The notes under the pieces are model-generated. The model saw nothing but the letters and a program-made list of their open reading frames with translations, had not been told where the DNA came from and did not search any database. DNA of 20,010 nt from Gracilariopsis chorda (Eukaryota > Rhodophyta > Florideophyceae > Gracilariales > Gracilariaceae): positions 1 through 20,010 of the forward strand of contig NBIV01000557.1 of NCBI GenBank assembly GCA_003194525.1, read 5' to 3'. The stretch's first letter is position 1; the number at the start of each line of letters is the position of its first letter. Below, one piece after another: positions 7,514 to 16,926 of the stretch. Both the position numbers and the translations under genes were made by a program.

Positions 7514-8130
7514 GGAAGCTGGAAGACCCCGAAGAGAACCAGCTCCTCCATCTCCAGATGAGTTGGGAGTAAATGAGAGCGGAGCACACGTTCAAGGACC
7601 TATTGTTCCAGTGGTTGAAGAAGACGAAATTACTCCTGCACCTACTTCGGTTGCAGCAGCAGTTAGCAACAAGCGCCGCTGGAGCCAGTGGGTCCGCTGC
7701 CACAGATCTACCAACATCGTGCCCAATTTCCTGGATTTCTGGAGTTTTGTGAGAGCCTTCCAAGTCCACATTGCACCGCCTCCGATGCCTCCCCCTTCTC
7801 CCACCGATGCCTGCAGAACAGATGCCTATTGCAATGGAATTGGAAGAGGATGAAGATCATCCTGCTCCCTCACAGCCACCGCCATCACAGCAGCCTGCTT
7901 GCCACAAGCTGAACAAGAGGAAGAACAGATGCCAGTCCCGATGGAAGTGGAAGAGGATGAGATCACCCCGGCTCCCTCACACCCGCCGCCGCAGCCTGCG
8001 TTGCCACAATCAAACAGGAAAGAAACAACAGATGTTCCATTCCGATGGAGGTGGAAAGCGGATGAGATCACACCGGCTCCTCACACCAGCCGCAGCATCA
8101 GCCACAGCAACAGCTTGATAACGACGTATC

Positions 8131-8559
8131 ATGCACTGTGCTGGGCGTCCTGATCGAGGACTCTATCGCGTGTACTATGCGTGGGATTCCGTGGCAGCTC
8201 AGGCGAGGAATGATCCGGCCATCCGTGCAAGCGTGCCGGAGTTTGAGACGCTTCCCACTGCAGGTCAAAGGCGATGCGGAAGATGCAGCGAACACTCACA
8301 CACGCTCTCCTCCTGCCCGTACGCGGACTGGACATTGAAAATACAGAGCTGCAAGTATTGCGGCTGTGTTTTGCTTGGCACAGAGGTCACTGGAGTGTGC
8401 TGTGGAATGAAAAGAATGTCAGGATGGGGCGTCACGTTCCGCAGAAGGCATAGCAGTGAGTTGGTTCGCAGTCTTTATAGCCTGAGAGCCTTCCACAGCC
8501 ATTTCCTCAACTTGAATACGCTCTTCGCGACGACGCAAGCGCTCATGGACATGTCGTAA
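8131..8559 (+). CDS. Zinc-knuckle and Cys-cluster segment, copy 2
   Basis: This is the only sizeable clean piece of the N-terminal half in copy 2. It contains the C-x2-C-x4-H-x4-C knuckle (CGRCSEHSHTLSSC) and the second cluster (CKYCGC ... GVCCG). The upstream acidic-proline repeats (about 7608-8100) are present but scattered over all frames. A 1-base gain creates TAA after MDMS. Confidence 0.75.
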   Translation: MHCAGRPDRGLYRVYYAWDSVAAQARNDPAIRASVPEFETLPTAGQRRCGRCSEHSHTLSSCPYADWTLKIQSCKYCGCVLLGTEVTGVCCGMKRMSGWGVTFRRRHSSELVRSLYSLRAFHSHFLNLNTLFATTQALMDMS

Positions 8560-9438
8560 TGTGACGGGAAGGCGGTCCCTCCTTTCTCAGACCTTGAGGG
8601 CAACGCAGCTCTCAGCTCTGCCCGCGCAGAACCAGAACAACACGCGCTAACAGCTTTCTGTGGGGTACTGGTCCACCTTCCTTGGATCCCTCTCACTATG
8701 CGCGTGCCAATTTGCGTGCGTTCATTCAGAACATCAACGTACGAGACATCGTGCCCAAGTTGTACGATGTATCCAGCCCAAGCCAGACGTGGTGCGTGAG
8801 CGGTACCGATCCATGCTTAGCACGCAACAACAACAACAAAATGCAGATACCGCCGTCGATATCAGCATGCAGGCAGCAGAAGAGGGAAGTAGTTCGTACG
8901 TGCTTACGAAGGAACCCGAAGTGCCACAGTCAGTGCTCCTCACGCAGGTGCTGGGCCTTCCCTGAAGATGCTCCTGGTGGCGGGCCAACCATGATGAGAA
9001 CGCTCGTCGTGATCCAACTGGCCTGTAATCGAGTGGAAGTCTCAAGTACCGCGCTTGGTAGAAGGAACCGTAACCGAAGAGCACGCTGCAGTGACAAGCG
9101 CTGCTGCTGCTGGAGCAGGGGCGACTGCGAATGCCGCAAACAATGCGCAAGTGCGATACCGACTTCTTAAAACCAGGCATCCAAACTTGCAGAGAAGGGC
9201 ACTTTCCCTCTTCTCTACCCGTACGGTGATCAGCACGAACCATTTGACATCGGCCTGTTCCTGGAGGCAAGGAACTCCACACAGCAAAGCTCAGATCTCA
9301 GCGTCAACGAGTGGAAGCTCCGAAAGCTCACCTGGGCTCAGAACGCGAAGCGACGTTTGTACTCAGACAACATCCTCCTCAACAGTGGACCGTTGATGCA
9401 GATGTGGATGCTCCGCGCGCAACACAAACATTGAGGAC

Positions 9439-10486
9439 ATGCGACTACGTTTCCTGGAGAGAGAACAACAGGCACGTATTGTACAAGAGCAAGAGATCCA
9501 GCAAGCGCAGCAGCAAACAGGTCATGTGTCACCATCCCAGTTCGCGCAAATGGGACGCATATTTCTGCCCGATGACTCGGTCAACTCAGCAGCGTACTGG
9601 AAGAACAAGCGCATGGATGTACAGGCGATCGTAGCGCGGAGAGGACCGCCTTTCTCTGTTCATTACAATCACCATGAACATCTGGAGAGAGGACATCCAG
9701 CGCCTTGGTATGGATACCAGCAATCGGAGCGCATTTACGGCACAGAGTAAGCGCCCTCGACCGTTTGACCGACCTGATCTGATTGCAAGGGTGTACAACC
9801 AGTACGCAAACGACTTCATGAAGGACTTGGAGAAGAACTCGGAGCACATCTTCGGATTGAAGTGCCTGGGGCTTGCATCAAAGCTCGAGTTTCAGGAGCG
9901 CAATGTGCCTCATCACCACATGCTCGTGTGGCTCGAAGGAGGCGTGATTGAAGACGTTGATGTGATCGACGAGCTGATTCGTGCAGAACTTCCTCTTCCC
10001 GGTGAAGACGACGCGTTGCGTGCCCTCATTCGTTCCATGCACAGGCACCGCCACTCCACCTATTGCCGGAATCGCGCTGGGCGTTGCAAGTTTGGATACG
10101 ACCGCAACATGATTGTGCCGGAGACGTACATTGAAGAAGGCACGAATCGCGTGGTCTACCGCAGAAGAAGGCAACATGACCTCAAGATAGTGCCGTACAA
10201 CCCAACTCTGACCAAGAAGTACCGCTCTCATATCAACGTAGAGCGCACGCAAGGAGGGGGCGCAGTGGCTTATCTGATGAAGTACGCGTTTAAGCAGCCC
10301 AAAGCTCAGGAGGTGGTGCTCAACGTGAGTGGTGCTAATGAGACAGGCACACACAACGAGCAGCAACAAGAGCCACAGGTGCAGAACGACATTCGTGCAT
10401 ACATGCGAGCGCGTGTGGTGGGCGCCGTCCAATGCAGCTTGGAGAACTTTTCGAGTTTCGACATGTTCACATCGTACCAAAAGTAG
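9439..10486 (+). CDS. Rep (HUH nuclease) domain, copy 2, nearly intact
   Basis: This is the best-preserved Rep region in the window. One open piece to about 9650 carries the start of the domain (GRIFLPDDSVNSAAYWKNKR). A single extra T near 9651 shifts the frame, after which 9652-10428 is uninterrupted. It holds FITITMNIWREDIQR, VPHHHMLVWLE, CRNRAGRCKFGY, VPYNPTLTKKYRSHINVE and AYLMKYAFK. These correspond to the three Rep motifs and the conserved segments of the Helitron-like N-terminal family. The frame ends through a 1-base gain near 10430. Confidence 0.87.
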
Positions 10487-11280
10487 AGCGACTGGCCATT
10501 CACTTGGAAGGAGAGCGCACATTTCTGCTGAGAGGTCCCAACCAGCTTCTTTCTGCATCACAGCCGTCTACACTGGAGAGATACTTTGCAAGGCCCGAAG
10601 CATACGCAAACCTCGACTACCTTTCGTACTTTGAAAAAAGTTCGATTGTATCGCACGCTTCCAGCCCGTGTGCTTAACCAATACGACGGAGACAGCACCA
10701 GGTGCCCACAGACGACTGCGATCCGCCCATGTACGTGGTAGAGCGCACGGACGACGAGCAGTGTGTCGCAAGGATCAGAGGTGTTTCACCGTCGGACATT
10801 GAGCTCTTTTGCTCTGCGCTTGCTGCTCATGAATCACGGCTCGAGCTCTTATGAAGACGCAAGGACTTTCAACGGACAGCAGTATGGAACGTATCGTGAA
10901 ACTGCGATTGTAAGCGGACTGCTCGCGGACGGATCTGAGTTTGATATTGCATTCCAAGAAGCAGTGCAGATATACAGCACGCCCTCAGAGCTACGACGTC
11001 TGGTTGTCACCACTATACCAACAAGGCGCAGACCCAGAAAAAATGGCCGTCGAAAACTGGGAGGCATTATGTAGTGACATACATACAGGAGATGAGCAGC
11101 AACGAAAGCAAGAAATGTATCGACGTGTGGTGGAAATCTCAGACCGGCACGGAGGACGACTGCTTCGCGATCGCAGCTTCTTCTCTCCAGCACCTACAGC
11201 AGGATCATACAGCATTGGACTGAGGCGAATCGAGCTACAACAACTCGAGACGCACGAGTGGTGCGAAATTCGTCAAACTT
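10432..11280 (+). CDS. Rep-helicase linker, copy 2, dense frameshifts
   Basis: This is the region between Rep and helicase: FEFRHVHIVPKVERLAIHLEGE, ARPEAYANLDYLSYFEK, then FALRLLLMNHGSSSYEDA and later VEISDRHGGRLLRD. It can be read only by changing frame near 10443, 10640, 10700, 10808, 11009 and in the 11180-11275 stretch. Most breaks are one extra base inside a short run, for example AAAAAA for AAAAA near 10640. Confidence 0.7.
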
Positions 11281-12050
11281 TTGCAGTCAAGGTACGCCAC
11301 CTTAAAACCTCGCCAAAGACAAGTCATTGACACCGTCATTGCCGCATTGCAACAACGACAGGCGCTGCAGGAGCGAACAAGCACTCCTGGAAACGTGTTC
11401 TTTGTGCAAGGATCCGCAGGAACCGGAAAGACATACGTGCTCAACCTCCTTCGTGATATCGTTGAGTCGGAAGGAATGCTCGCCGAAATGACTGCTACAA
11501 CAGGCATTGCAGCTTCGTTGTACGAAGGTGGCCGCACTTTACATAGCCTTCTCGGACTGGGTGTAGCTGATAGGGACAGCACAAGCAGCACTACAGCCAC
11601 TTTGTCAAAGTACGGTCCCCGATCTCAACGTGCAGAACTGCTACGCGAAATACAACTGCTCGTCTTGGATGAGGCGTCCATGCTCTCAAGAAAGCTCTTC
11701 GAACTCATGGATGCGTTGCTCAAAGATCTTCACTGCAGTGGAATGGAAAACCCGCCTCCGTTTGGGGGCTTGACCATCGTTCTATCCGGCGACTACTCCC
11801 AGCTGCTTCCAGTGGTGCCGCAGGTGTACATGGAGGCCGAGCCAAGTGGTAATGTGAGACGAGTGTACACAAACATTCTCAACGAATTGCCGTGGAAGAG
11901 TGATCTGTGGACATTGTGCTCGGTTCAAGTGCTGTACCTCACGGAACAAGTACGCCAAGCCGATGATCCGGCATTTGCGTCGCTGTTACGTTCCATTGCA
12001 CGAAACACAAATATCCAACAACGCTCCACTACCATTCAGATCTACCGGTG
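11281..12050 (+). CDS. PIF1 helicase motifs I-III, copy 2
   Basis: This is the only copy in which motifs I, Ia, II and III sit in one uninterrupted frame: GSAGTGKT (11410-11433), TATTGIAAS, LVLDEASML (Asp-Glu at 11668-11673), [18 protein letters not shown]. The segment continues through [21 protein letters not shown] before the frame is lost near 12009-12055. It represents the ATPase core of the SF1 PIF1/RecD-like helicase that separates strands after Rep nicking. Confidence 0.87.
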
Positions 12051-12808
12051 GCATGCAAACCGCCTACCAATTCCTGTGGAAGTGGCTCACAACACGACGC
12101 AAGGAGGATGTGGATCTCAGCAAAATGCTCATTGCCTCCACAAATCAGTTGGTCGATGAACACAATGCGGCAGCGCTGGATCTGTTTCCTGGTGAACGCT
12201 TCACTCTTCCGTCAGCTACGACGGTACAAACTGACGGTGTACCACACTCAGAGCCCGACGTCACCAATACCTTTGTTCCGAGTTTGCGTATCAGTATGCA
12301 CCTACTGGTGTACCTCCTCATAACTTGGATTTGAAGATTGGTGTGCCAGTTATGGTCATTCGGAACGTGTTGCATCCGGCTGTGGTCAACGGAAAGCTGT
12401 TTCGTAGTCGTGCGTGTCGATCACTTTACGATGCAGGTGGCTCGATTCAACGAGAACAGACAGGTGTTCGAACGACAGCTCCTGCATCGTATCGACTTCG
12501 AGTTTTCTTTCGCAGATATTCGCATGATTCGAAGGCAGTTTCCCATTCGTCTCGCGTTTGCAGCTACCGTTCACAAAGGACAGGGAAAGACGTTGGATGG
12601 CTTGGTTGTGGATGTGCGATCCAACTTCTTCTGCGCTGGTCAGTTGTATGTCGCATTGTCGCGCGTTCGAAGGAACGACCATGTGCTGCTCCTGCATGAT
12701 CCGCAGCTTACACCCTCGAATGCGCACACAATTCATCCCATGCCTGTTCCCATCGCCAACCCAGTGCTGCCTGAAGCTATTCAGTTCTGCATCCCTCCAC
12801 AACCGTAA
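12050..12808 (+). CDS. C-terminal part of PIF1 helicase, copy 2 (frameshifted)
   Basis: The segment continues from [22 protein letters not shown] through LDLFPGERF and [11 protein letters not shown] to the late motifs [15 protein letters not shown] and [11 protein letters not shown]. It ends [10 protein letters not shown] ... PPQP at TAA 12806-12808. Breaks lie near 12280-12330 and at 12400 (one extra T before TTCGTAGTCG). The last part is almost identical to copy 3. Confidence 0.82.
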
Positions 12809-12954
12809 TCATATCTCTTGCATTCTTCTTTCATTGAATTAAACTACTTGCTTTTCTGCTTTTGCTTTCTCCACCTCTTTTTTCCTCACCGCTGTTTATC
12901 ACTCCTCCACCGCGGCGCGCAGCGCCGCCCGCGGCCGAAGGCCGCTTCCTCTTG
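12809..12954 (+). other. 3' tail and terminal double hairpin, copy 2
   Basis: A pyrimidine-rich tail (12809-12910) leads to hairpins CGGCGC-GCA-GCGCCG (12913-12927) and GCGGCC-GAA-GGCCGC (12931-12945). Nine bases later the unit ends in CTTG (12951-12954). Both stems are perfect here, so this is the clean reference for the autonomous 3' end. Confidence 0.82.
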
Positions 12955-13392
12955 TCTCAACACCCCACTCTTAATGATTTACACATGTATGAGGGGGTGT
13001 TGTTGATTGTTGGGAGGCGGTGCGCCAATAAACCGCTCTGTATGCCCCTCTACGCGCATGAAAAAATGCCATTTGGCGCAACACCTCCCTACCACTTAAA
13101 AAATTCAGCAGCAGCAGCAGCAGCAAAGCTTCCTGCTTACTGGCTGGCACTCCCATAATGACTGCAGTGCCATCCAGTTACACAAAGCAACGTGTCGCGC
13201 TTTCTCATCATTGGCTGGCACTGCAGTCAATTTAGGCACCTAGGCGCCGCGGCGCCCCGTGGTTCTACGGGCGCTATTGCGAGCGCAAGCGAGCAAAGTG
13301 CTCGGAGAGCCTCCGAACGCTACTAAAGACAAAAAGCTACAAAACCAACGCGGCGCGCAGCGCCGCCTACGGCCGAAGGCCGTCTCCACTTG
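12955..13392 (+). mobile_element. Short non-autonomous Helitron-like unit D (438 bp)
   Basis: This short unit lies between autonomous copies 2 and 3. It opens TCTCAACACCCCACTC and has GGGGTGTTG downstream, giving a 5' stem. The subterminal inverted repeat (13012-13027 with 13074-13089) carries mismatches. The CAG tract is at 13107-13124. The core includes a perfect 14-bp inverted repeat TGACTGCAGTGCCA (13159-13172 with 13216-13229) and the GC-rich stretch GCGAGCGCAAGCGAGC. Its 3' hairpins are at 13351-13365 and 13369-13383, with CTTG at 13389-13392. It is the same family as units A and B. Confidence 0.82.
13351..13392 (+). other. Helitron 3' terminal double hairpin (unit D end)
   Basis: The hairpins are CGGCGC-GCA-GCGCCG (13351-13365) and ACGGCC-GAA-GGCCGT (13369-13383), followed by CTTG (13389-13392). 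Copy 3 starts at the next base. The A:T closing pair in the second hairpin distinguishes short-unit ends from autonomous ends (G:C). Confidence 0.8.
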
Positions 13393-13452
13393 TCTCTCAA
13401 CACCCCACTCTGAATGATTTGCTCATGTATGAGGGGGGTATTGTTGACTGAT

Positions 13453-13546
13453 GGGAGGCGTTGCGCCACAAATTCGCTTTGCACGCCCCCGTTTGCGCAT
13501 GCAAATCGCCCATTTGGCGCAACGCCTCCCCACCATTAAAAACATT
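13453..13546 (+). promoter_or_regulatory. 5' subterminal 16-bp inverted repeat and A-rich stretch, copy 3
   Basis: The arms GGGAGGCGTTGCGCCA (13453-13468) and TGGCGCAACGCCTCCC (13515-13530) are perfectly complementary across 46 bases. They are followed by ATTAAAAACATT and (CAG)6 at 13547-13564. This is the most intact version of an element found in every unit of the array. Confidence 0.65.
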
Positions 13547-13597
13547 CAGCAGCAGCAGCAGCAGCAAAGCGTTCAGTTAATTTGCTGCTGCTGCTGC
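13547..13597 (+). repeat. Facing CAG and CTG triplet runs, copy 3
   Basis: (CAG)6 at 13547-13564 and GCTGCTGCTGCTGC at 13584-13597 could form a stem, as at the equivalent place in copy 2. Confidence 0.8.
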
Positions 13598-13701
13598 AAG
13601 TTGACTGTGCAATGGCTGCTGAATGGCTTGCAATACAATCAAATTGTTGTGCCAGCCACTCAGCAGCAAAACCTTGCCTGTTCATTCCGACACGTGGCAA
13701 A

Positions 13702-13787
13702 TTGCACTGCGCCAGTGCAGTGTATACTGAAGTTTCATTGCAGACTTGCCTGCAACAGACGTATATACTGCACTGGCGCAGTGCCAA
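13702..13787 (+). repeat. Long inverted repeat in leader, copy 3
   Basis: Arms 13702-13727 and 13761-13787 share CACTGCGCCAGTGCAGT and its complement. Position and loop match copy 2. The upstream duplicate found in copy 2 is absent. Confidence 0.8.
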
Positions 13788-13895
13788 ATGCATCTCGCTT
13801 GCTGACCCTAACCACTATTTTGCATCCCATTCAGGCTTGGCCAATAGCGCAGTGTCGTAACCTTTTGCTACTTTGGGCACTGTTTGCTGGCCTGG

Positions 13896-14294
13896 GACCT
13901 AGGCAAGGCCGAGCTCGTGTGCAGGTCGCCACAAGAGTAACCCACTAAGTACCACGGATCTGGGAAAAGTCAGGTGCTCCTCTGTGGTATACTGGTCGTT
14001 TGACGGCGATCAGGAAGTCTGAGGGTTTACCGGACCTAATACCAGCTTGCTGTGCAGGGTCCGGGGCGGCCGCCGTGTCGTACCTCTTGGGGCCGGAAAG
14101 CACACTTCGGTGTGTGAGTAAAGGCAGACCAATCCTTACAACCGGACGCGGGTTAAACATCAAACGGCTTGAAAACCGGCTGGGCACACTCCGCCCGTCA
14201 TAATCCAACAGGAGTGTGTCGAGAGTCCCTGTGCTGCGCACGACTGCATCGGGTAAATATAAGCCTTGCAGCAATTTGTTTTTTTAATTGCTGC
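13896..14294 (+). ncRNA. Candidate structured leader RNA or captured RNA, copy 3
   Basis: This is the counterpart of 6803-7201, with every complementary segment preserved, including the CACAC-TTCG-GTGTG hairpin and the AATT-closed stem around seven T. By eye two substitutions separate the copies over the block, and no indels. The surrounding leader and N-terminal gene show many more differences. No RNA family was recognised. Confidence 0.4.
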
Positions 14295-14449
14295 ATGCGA
14301 CTAGGCCCGGTGGGTGCAAAGCAACAAACTGCAACCAGTTTTTTCACTTTCAACTTTGTGTATATTGGAAATTATTCTGGAACTCTGGCAAATTTTTTAA
14401 CGGTTTAAAAACATAGAATTGTTTTTTTTTCTTTTCTTGGTAAATTGAA
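14295..14449 (+). other. A/T-rich 5' leader before the gene, copy 3
   Basis: This matches 7202-7362 but with more differences than the block upstream: substitutions in GGTGCAAAGCAACAAAC, TGTATATTGG for TGTTTTATTGGG, and a 9-T run for 13 T. No gene is visible. Confidence 0.4.
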
Positions 14450-14473
14450 ATGACGAGAGGAGGGCGACGTCTA

Positions 14474-14596
14474 AACTCTGGTGGTCCGATCTAACTCGGA
14501 GGTGCCAGAGACAATTCTGGAGGTGCCAGGTTGAACGCAGGCGGTTCAAGGCAAAACGCTGGTGGTCGTCGCGTCGGCAGTGGTGGAGCACGGGCA
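14474..14596 (+). repeat. 21-bp coding repeats (Gly/Arg heptads), copy 3
   Basis: This is the same N-(S/A)-G-G-x-R-x heptad array as copy 2. The first unit is 19 bp and the second 20 bp, the rest 21 bp. The first-unit error differs in length from copy 2 (22 bp) but shifts the frame equally. Confidence 0.72.
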
Positions 14597-15004
14597 GGAG
14601 CTGGAAGACCCCGAAGAGAACCAGCTCTCCAGCTCCAGATGAGTTGGGAGTAAATGAGAGCGGAGCACACGTTCAAGGACCTATTGTTCCAGTGGTTGAA
14701 GAAGACGAAATTACTCCTGCACCTACTTCGGTTGCAGCAGCAGTTAGCACAAGCGCCGCTGGAGCCAGTGGTCCGCTGCCACAGATCTACCAACATCGTG
14801 CCCAATTCCTGGATTTCTGGAGTTTGTGAGAGGCCTTCCAAGTCACATTCCACCGCCTCCGATGCCTCCCTTTCTCCCACCGATGCCTGCAGAACAGATG
14901 CCGGTTGCGATGGAAGTGGAAGAGGATGAGATCATCCCTGCTCCTCACAGCCACCGCCACACACAGCAGTCTGCTCTGCACAAGCTGAACAAGAGGAAGA
15001 ACAG

Positions 15005-15586
15005 ATGCCAGTCCCGATGGAAGTGGAAGAGGATGAGATCACCCCGGCTCCCTCACACCCGCCGCCGCAGCCTGCGTTGCCACAAGCAAAACAGGAAGAA
15101 CAACAGATGTCCATTCCGATGGAGGTGGAAGCGGATGAGATCACACCGGCTCCCTCACACCAGCCGCAGCATCAGCCACAGCAACAGCTTGATACGACGG
15201 TCATGCACTGTGCTGGGCGTCCTGATCGAGGACTCTATCGCGTGTACTATGCGTGGGATTCCGTGGCAGCTCAGGCGAGGAATGATCCGGCCATCCGTGC
15301 AAGCGTGCCGGAGTTTGAGACGCTTCCCACTGCAGGTCAAAGGCGATGCGGAAGATGCGGCGAGCACGCACACACGCTCTCCTCCTGCCCGTACCGGGAC
15401 TGGACATTGAGAATTCATAGCTGCAAGTACTGCGGATGCGTTTTGCTTGGCAAAGAGACCAATGGAGTGTGCTGTGGAATGAAAAGAATGTCAGGGTGGG
15501 GCGTCACGTTCCGCAGAAGGCATAACAACGAGTTGGTTCGCAGTCTTTATAGTCTGAGAGCCTTTCAAGCCATTTTCTCAACTTGA
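15005..15586 (+). CDS. Acidic-proline repeats, CCHC knuckle and Cys cluster, copy 3
   Basis: This open segment carries two acidic-proline repeats (PMEVEEDEITPAPS and PMEVEADEITPAPS), a Gln/His/Pro linker, then HCAGRPDRGLYRVYYAWDSV and the zinc knuckle CGRCGEHAHTLSSC (15347-15388). The second cluster CKYCGC ... GVCCG is at 15422-15475. The frame ends at 15586 after local indels in the codons corresponding to RAFHSHFLNLN of copy 1. It differs from copies 1 and 2 at several residues (YRDWTLRIHS for YADWTLKIHS; HNNELV for HSSELV). Confidence 0.8.
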   Translation: MPVPMEVEEDEITPAPSHPPPQPALPQAKQEEQQMSIPMEVEADEITPAPSHQPQHQPQQQLDTTVMHCAGRPDRGLYRVYYAWDSVAAQARNDPAIRASVPEFETLPTAGQRRCGRCGEHAHTLSSCPYRDWTLRIHSCKYCGCVLLGKETNGVCCGMKRMSGWGVTFRRRHNNELVRSLYSLRAFQAIFST

Positions 15587-16926
15587 ATACGCTCTTCGCT
15601 ACGACGCAAGCGTTCATGGACATGTCGTATGTGACGGGAGGCGGTCCCTCCTTTCTGAGACTTGAGGAAAACGCAGCTCTCGCTCTGCCCACGCAGAACC
15701 AGAACAACACGCGCTACAGCTTTCTGTGGGGTACTGGTCCCCCTAACTTGGATCCCTCTCACTATGCGCGTGCCAATTTGCGTGCGTTCATTCAAGATAT
15801 CAACGTACGAGACATCGTGCCCAAGTTGTACGATGTGATCCAGCCCAAGCCAGACGTGGTGCGTGAGCGGTACCGATCCATGCTTAGCACGCAACAACAA
15901 CAACAAAATGCAGATACCGCCGTCGATATCAGCATGCAGGCAGCAGAAGAGGGAGTAGTCGTACGTGGTTACGAAGGAACCCGAAGTGCCACAGTCAGTG
16001 CTCCTCACGTAGGTGCTGGGCCTCTCCCTGAAGATGCTCCTGGTGGGGGGCCAACCATGATGAGAACGCTCGTCGTGGATCCGACTGGCCTGTACCGAGT
16101 GGAGTCTCAAGTACCGCGCTTGGTAGAAGGAACCGTAACAGAAGAGCACGCCGTAGTGACGGGTGCTGGTGCTGCTAATGCTGGAGATGGGGCGACTGCG
16201 AATGCCGCAAACAATGCGCAAGTGCGGTACCGCCTTCTAAAACCGGCATCCAAAATGGCAGAGAAAGGCACTTTTCCTCTTCTCTACCCGTACGGAGATC
16301 AGCACGAACCGTTTGACATTGGCGTGTTTCTGGAGGCAAAGAATTCAACACAGCAAATCTCAGGTCTCAGCGTCAACGAGTGGAAGCTCCGAAAGCTCAC
16401 CTGGGCTGAGAACGCGAAGAGACGACTGTACTCAGACAACATCCTTCTGGACAGTGGACCGTTGATGCAGATGTGGATGCTTCGCACCCACACAAACATT
16501 GAGGACATGCGACTGCGTTTCCTCGAAAGAGAACAACGGGCACGCATTGTACAAGAGCAAGAAATGCAGCAAGCACAACAGCAAACCGGTCACGTGCCAC
16601 AATCCCAGTTCGTGCTAATGGGACGCATCTTTCTGCCCGATGACTCCGTCAACTCAGCAGCATACTGGAAGAACAAGCGCATGGATGTACAGGCGATCGT
16701 GGCGCGGAGAGGACCGCCTTCTCTGTTCATTACAATCACCATGAACATCTGGCGAGAGGACATCCAGCGTCTTGGGATGGACACCACCAATCGTGGCGCA
16801 TTTACGGCACAAAGTAACCGCCCTCGACCGTTTGACCGACCGGATCTGATTGCAAGGGTGTACAACCAGTACGCAAACGACTTCATGAAGGATTTGGAGA
16901 AGAACTCGGAGCAGATCTTGGATTGA
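15583..16926 (+). CDS. Pre-Rep region and first part of Rep, copy 3
   Basis: This uninterrupted 447-codon segment starts within NTLFATTQAFMDMS. It runs through SRYRSMLSTQQQQQ-type sequence, an Ala/Gly/Asn-rich linker, FPLLYPYGDQHEPFD, then GRIFLPDDSVNSAAYWKNKR and FITITMNIWREDIQRLG. It covers the region upstream of Rep and the first Rep motif. A 1-base loss near 16916 (GAGCAGATCTTGGATTG) creates a stop after NSEQILD, just before the HHH motif. Confidence 0.85.
   Translation: MNTLFATTQAFMDMSYVTGGGPSFLRLEENAALALPTQNQNNTRYSFLWGTGPPNLDPSHYARANLRAFIQDINVRDIVPKLYDVIQPKPDVVRERYRSMLSTQQQQQNADTAVDISMQAAEEGVVVRGYEGTRSATVSAPHVGAGPLPEDAPGGGPTMMRTLVVDPTGLYRVESQVPRLVEGTVTEEHAVVTGAGAANAGDGATANAANNAQVRYRLLKPASKMAEKGTFPLLYPYGDQHEPFDIGVFLEAKNSTQQISGLSVNEWKLRKLTWAENAKRRLYSDNILLDSGPLMQMWMLRTHTNIEDMRLRFLEREQRARIVQEQEMQQAQQQTGHVPQSQFVLMGRIFLPDDSVNSAAYWKNKRMDVQAIVARRGPPSLFITITMNIWREDIQRLGMDTTNRGAFTAQSNRPRPFDRPDLIARVYNQYANDFMKDLEKNSEQILD

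Larger units (their letters stand above)
7363..12808 (+). pseudogene. Helitron Rep/helicase gene, copy 2, full span, frameshifted
   Basis: The first plausible ATG (7363) opens MTRGGRRLNSGG and meets an in-frame TAA at 7408-7410. The Gly/Arg repeats continue in another frame, and the same break is in copy 3. The full span to the stop at 12806-12808 would encode about 1,800 residues, long but within range for Helitron Rep/helicase proteins. Domain order matches the other copies: HHH at 9911-9919, tyrosines at 10271-10273 and 10283-10285, Walker A at 11410-11433. Indels cluster at 7670-9190 and 10429-11280, mostly single-base gains, while 9652-10428 and 11281-12000 are clean. The uneven pattern could reflect poorly polished assembly as well as decay. 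Confidence 0.87.
6253..12954 (+). mobile_element. Complete autonomous Helitron, copy 2 (6,702 bp)
   Basis: This is the first autonomous element with both ends in the window. It starts TCTCTCCCACTATAATGATT at 6253 and ends with the double hairpin and CTTG at 12951-12954. Order: 5' terminus, subterminal inverted repeat, TATA-like stretch and CAG tract (6253-6420), leader with inverted repeats and a structured block (6421-7362), Rep/helicase gene (7363-12808), pyrimidine-rich tail, 3' hairpins. No extra domains common in some Helitron lineages (RPA, OTU protease, endonuclease) are recognisable. The gene is heavily frameshifted, so this copy probably cannot supply its own transposase as sequenced. 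Confidence 0.9.

Noticed and set aside
9878..10561. Long open frame on the - strand opposite the Rep domain (227 codons), with similar ones at 16944-17624 and 840-1616
   Set aside because: They lie exactly antisense to conserved Rep or N-terminal coding sequence, have no recognisable motifs, and recur only because the + strand gene recurs.
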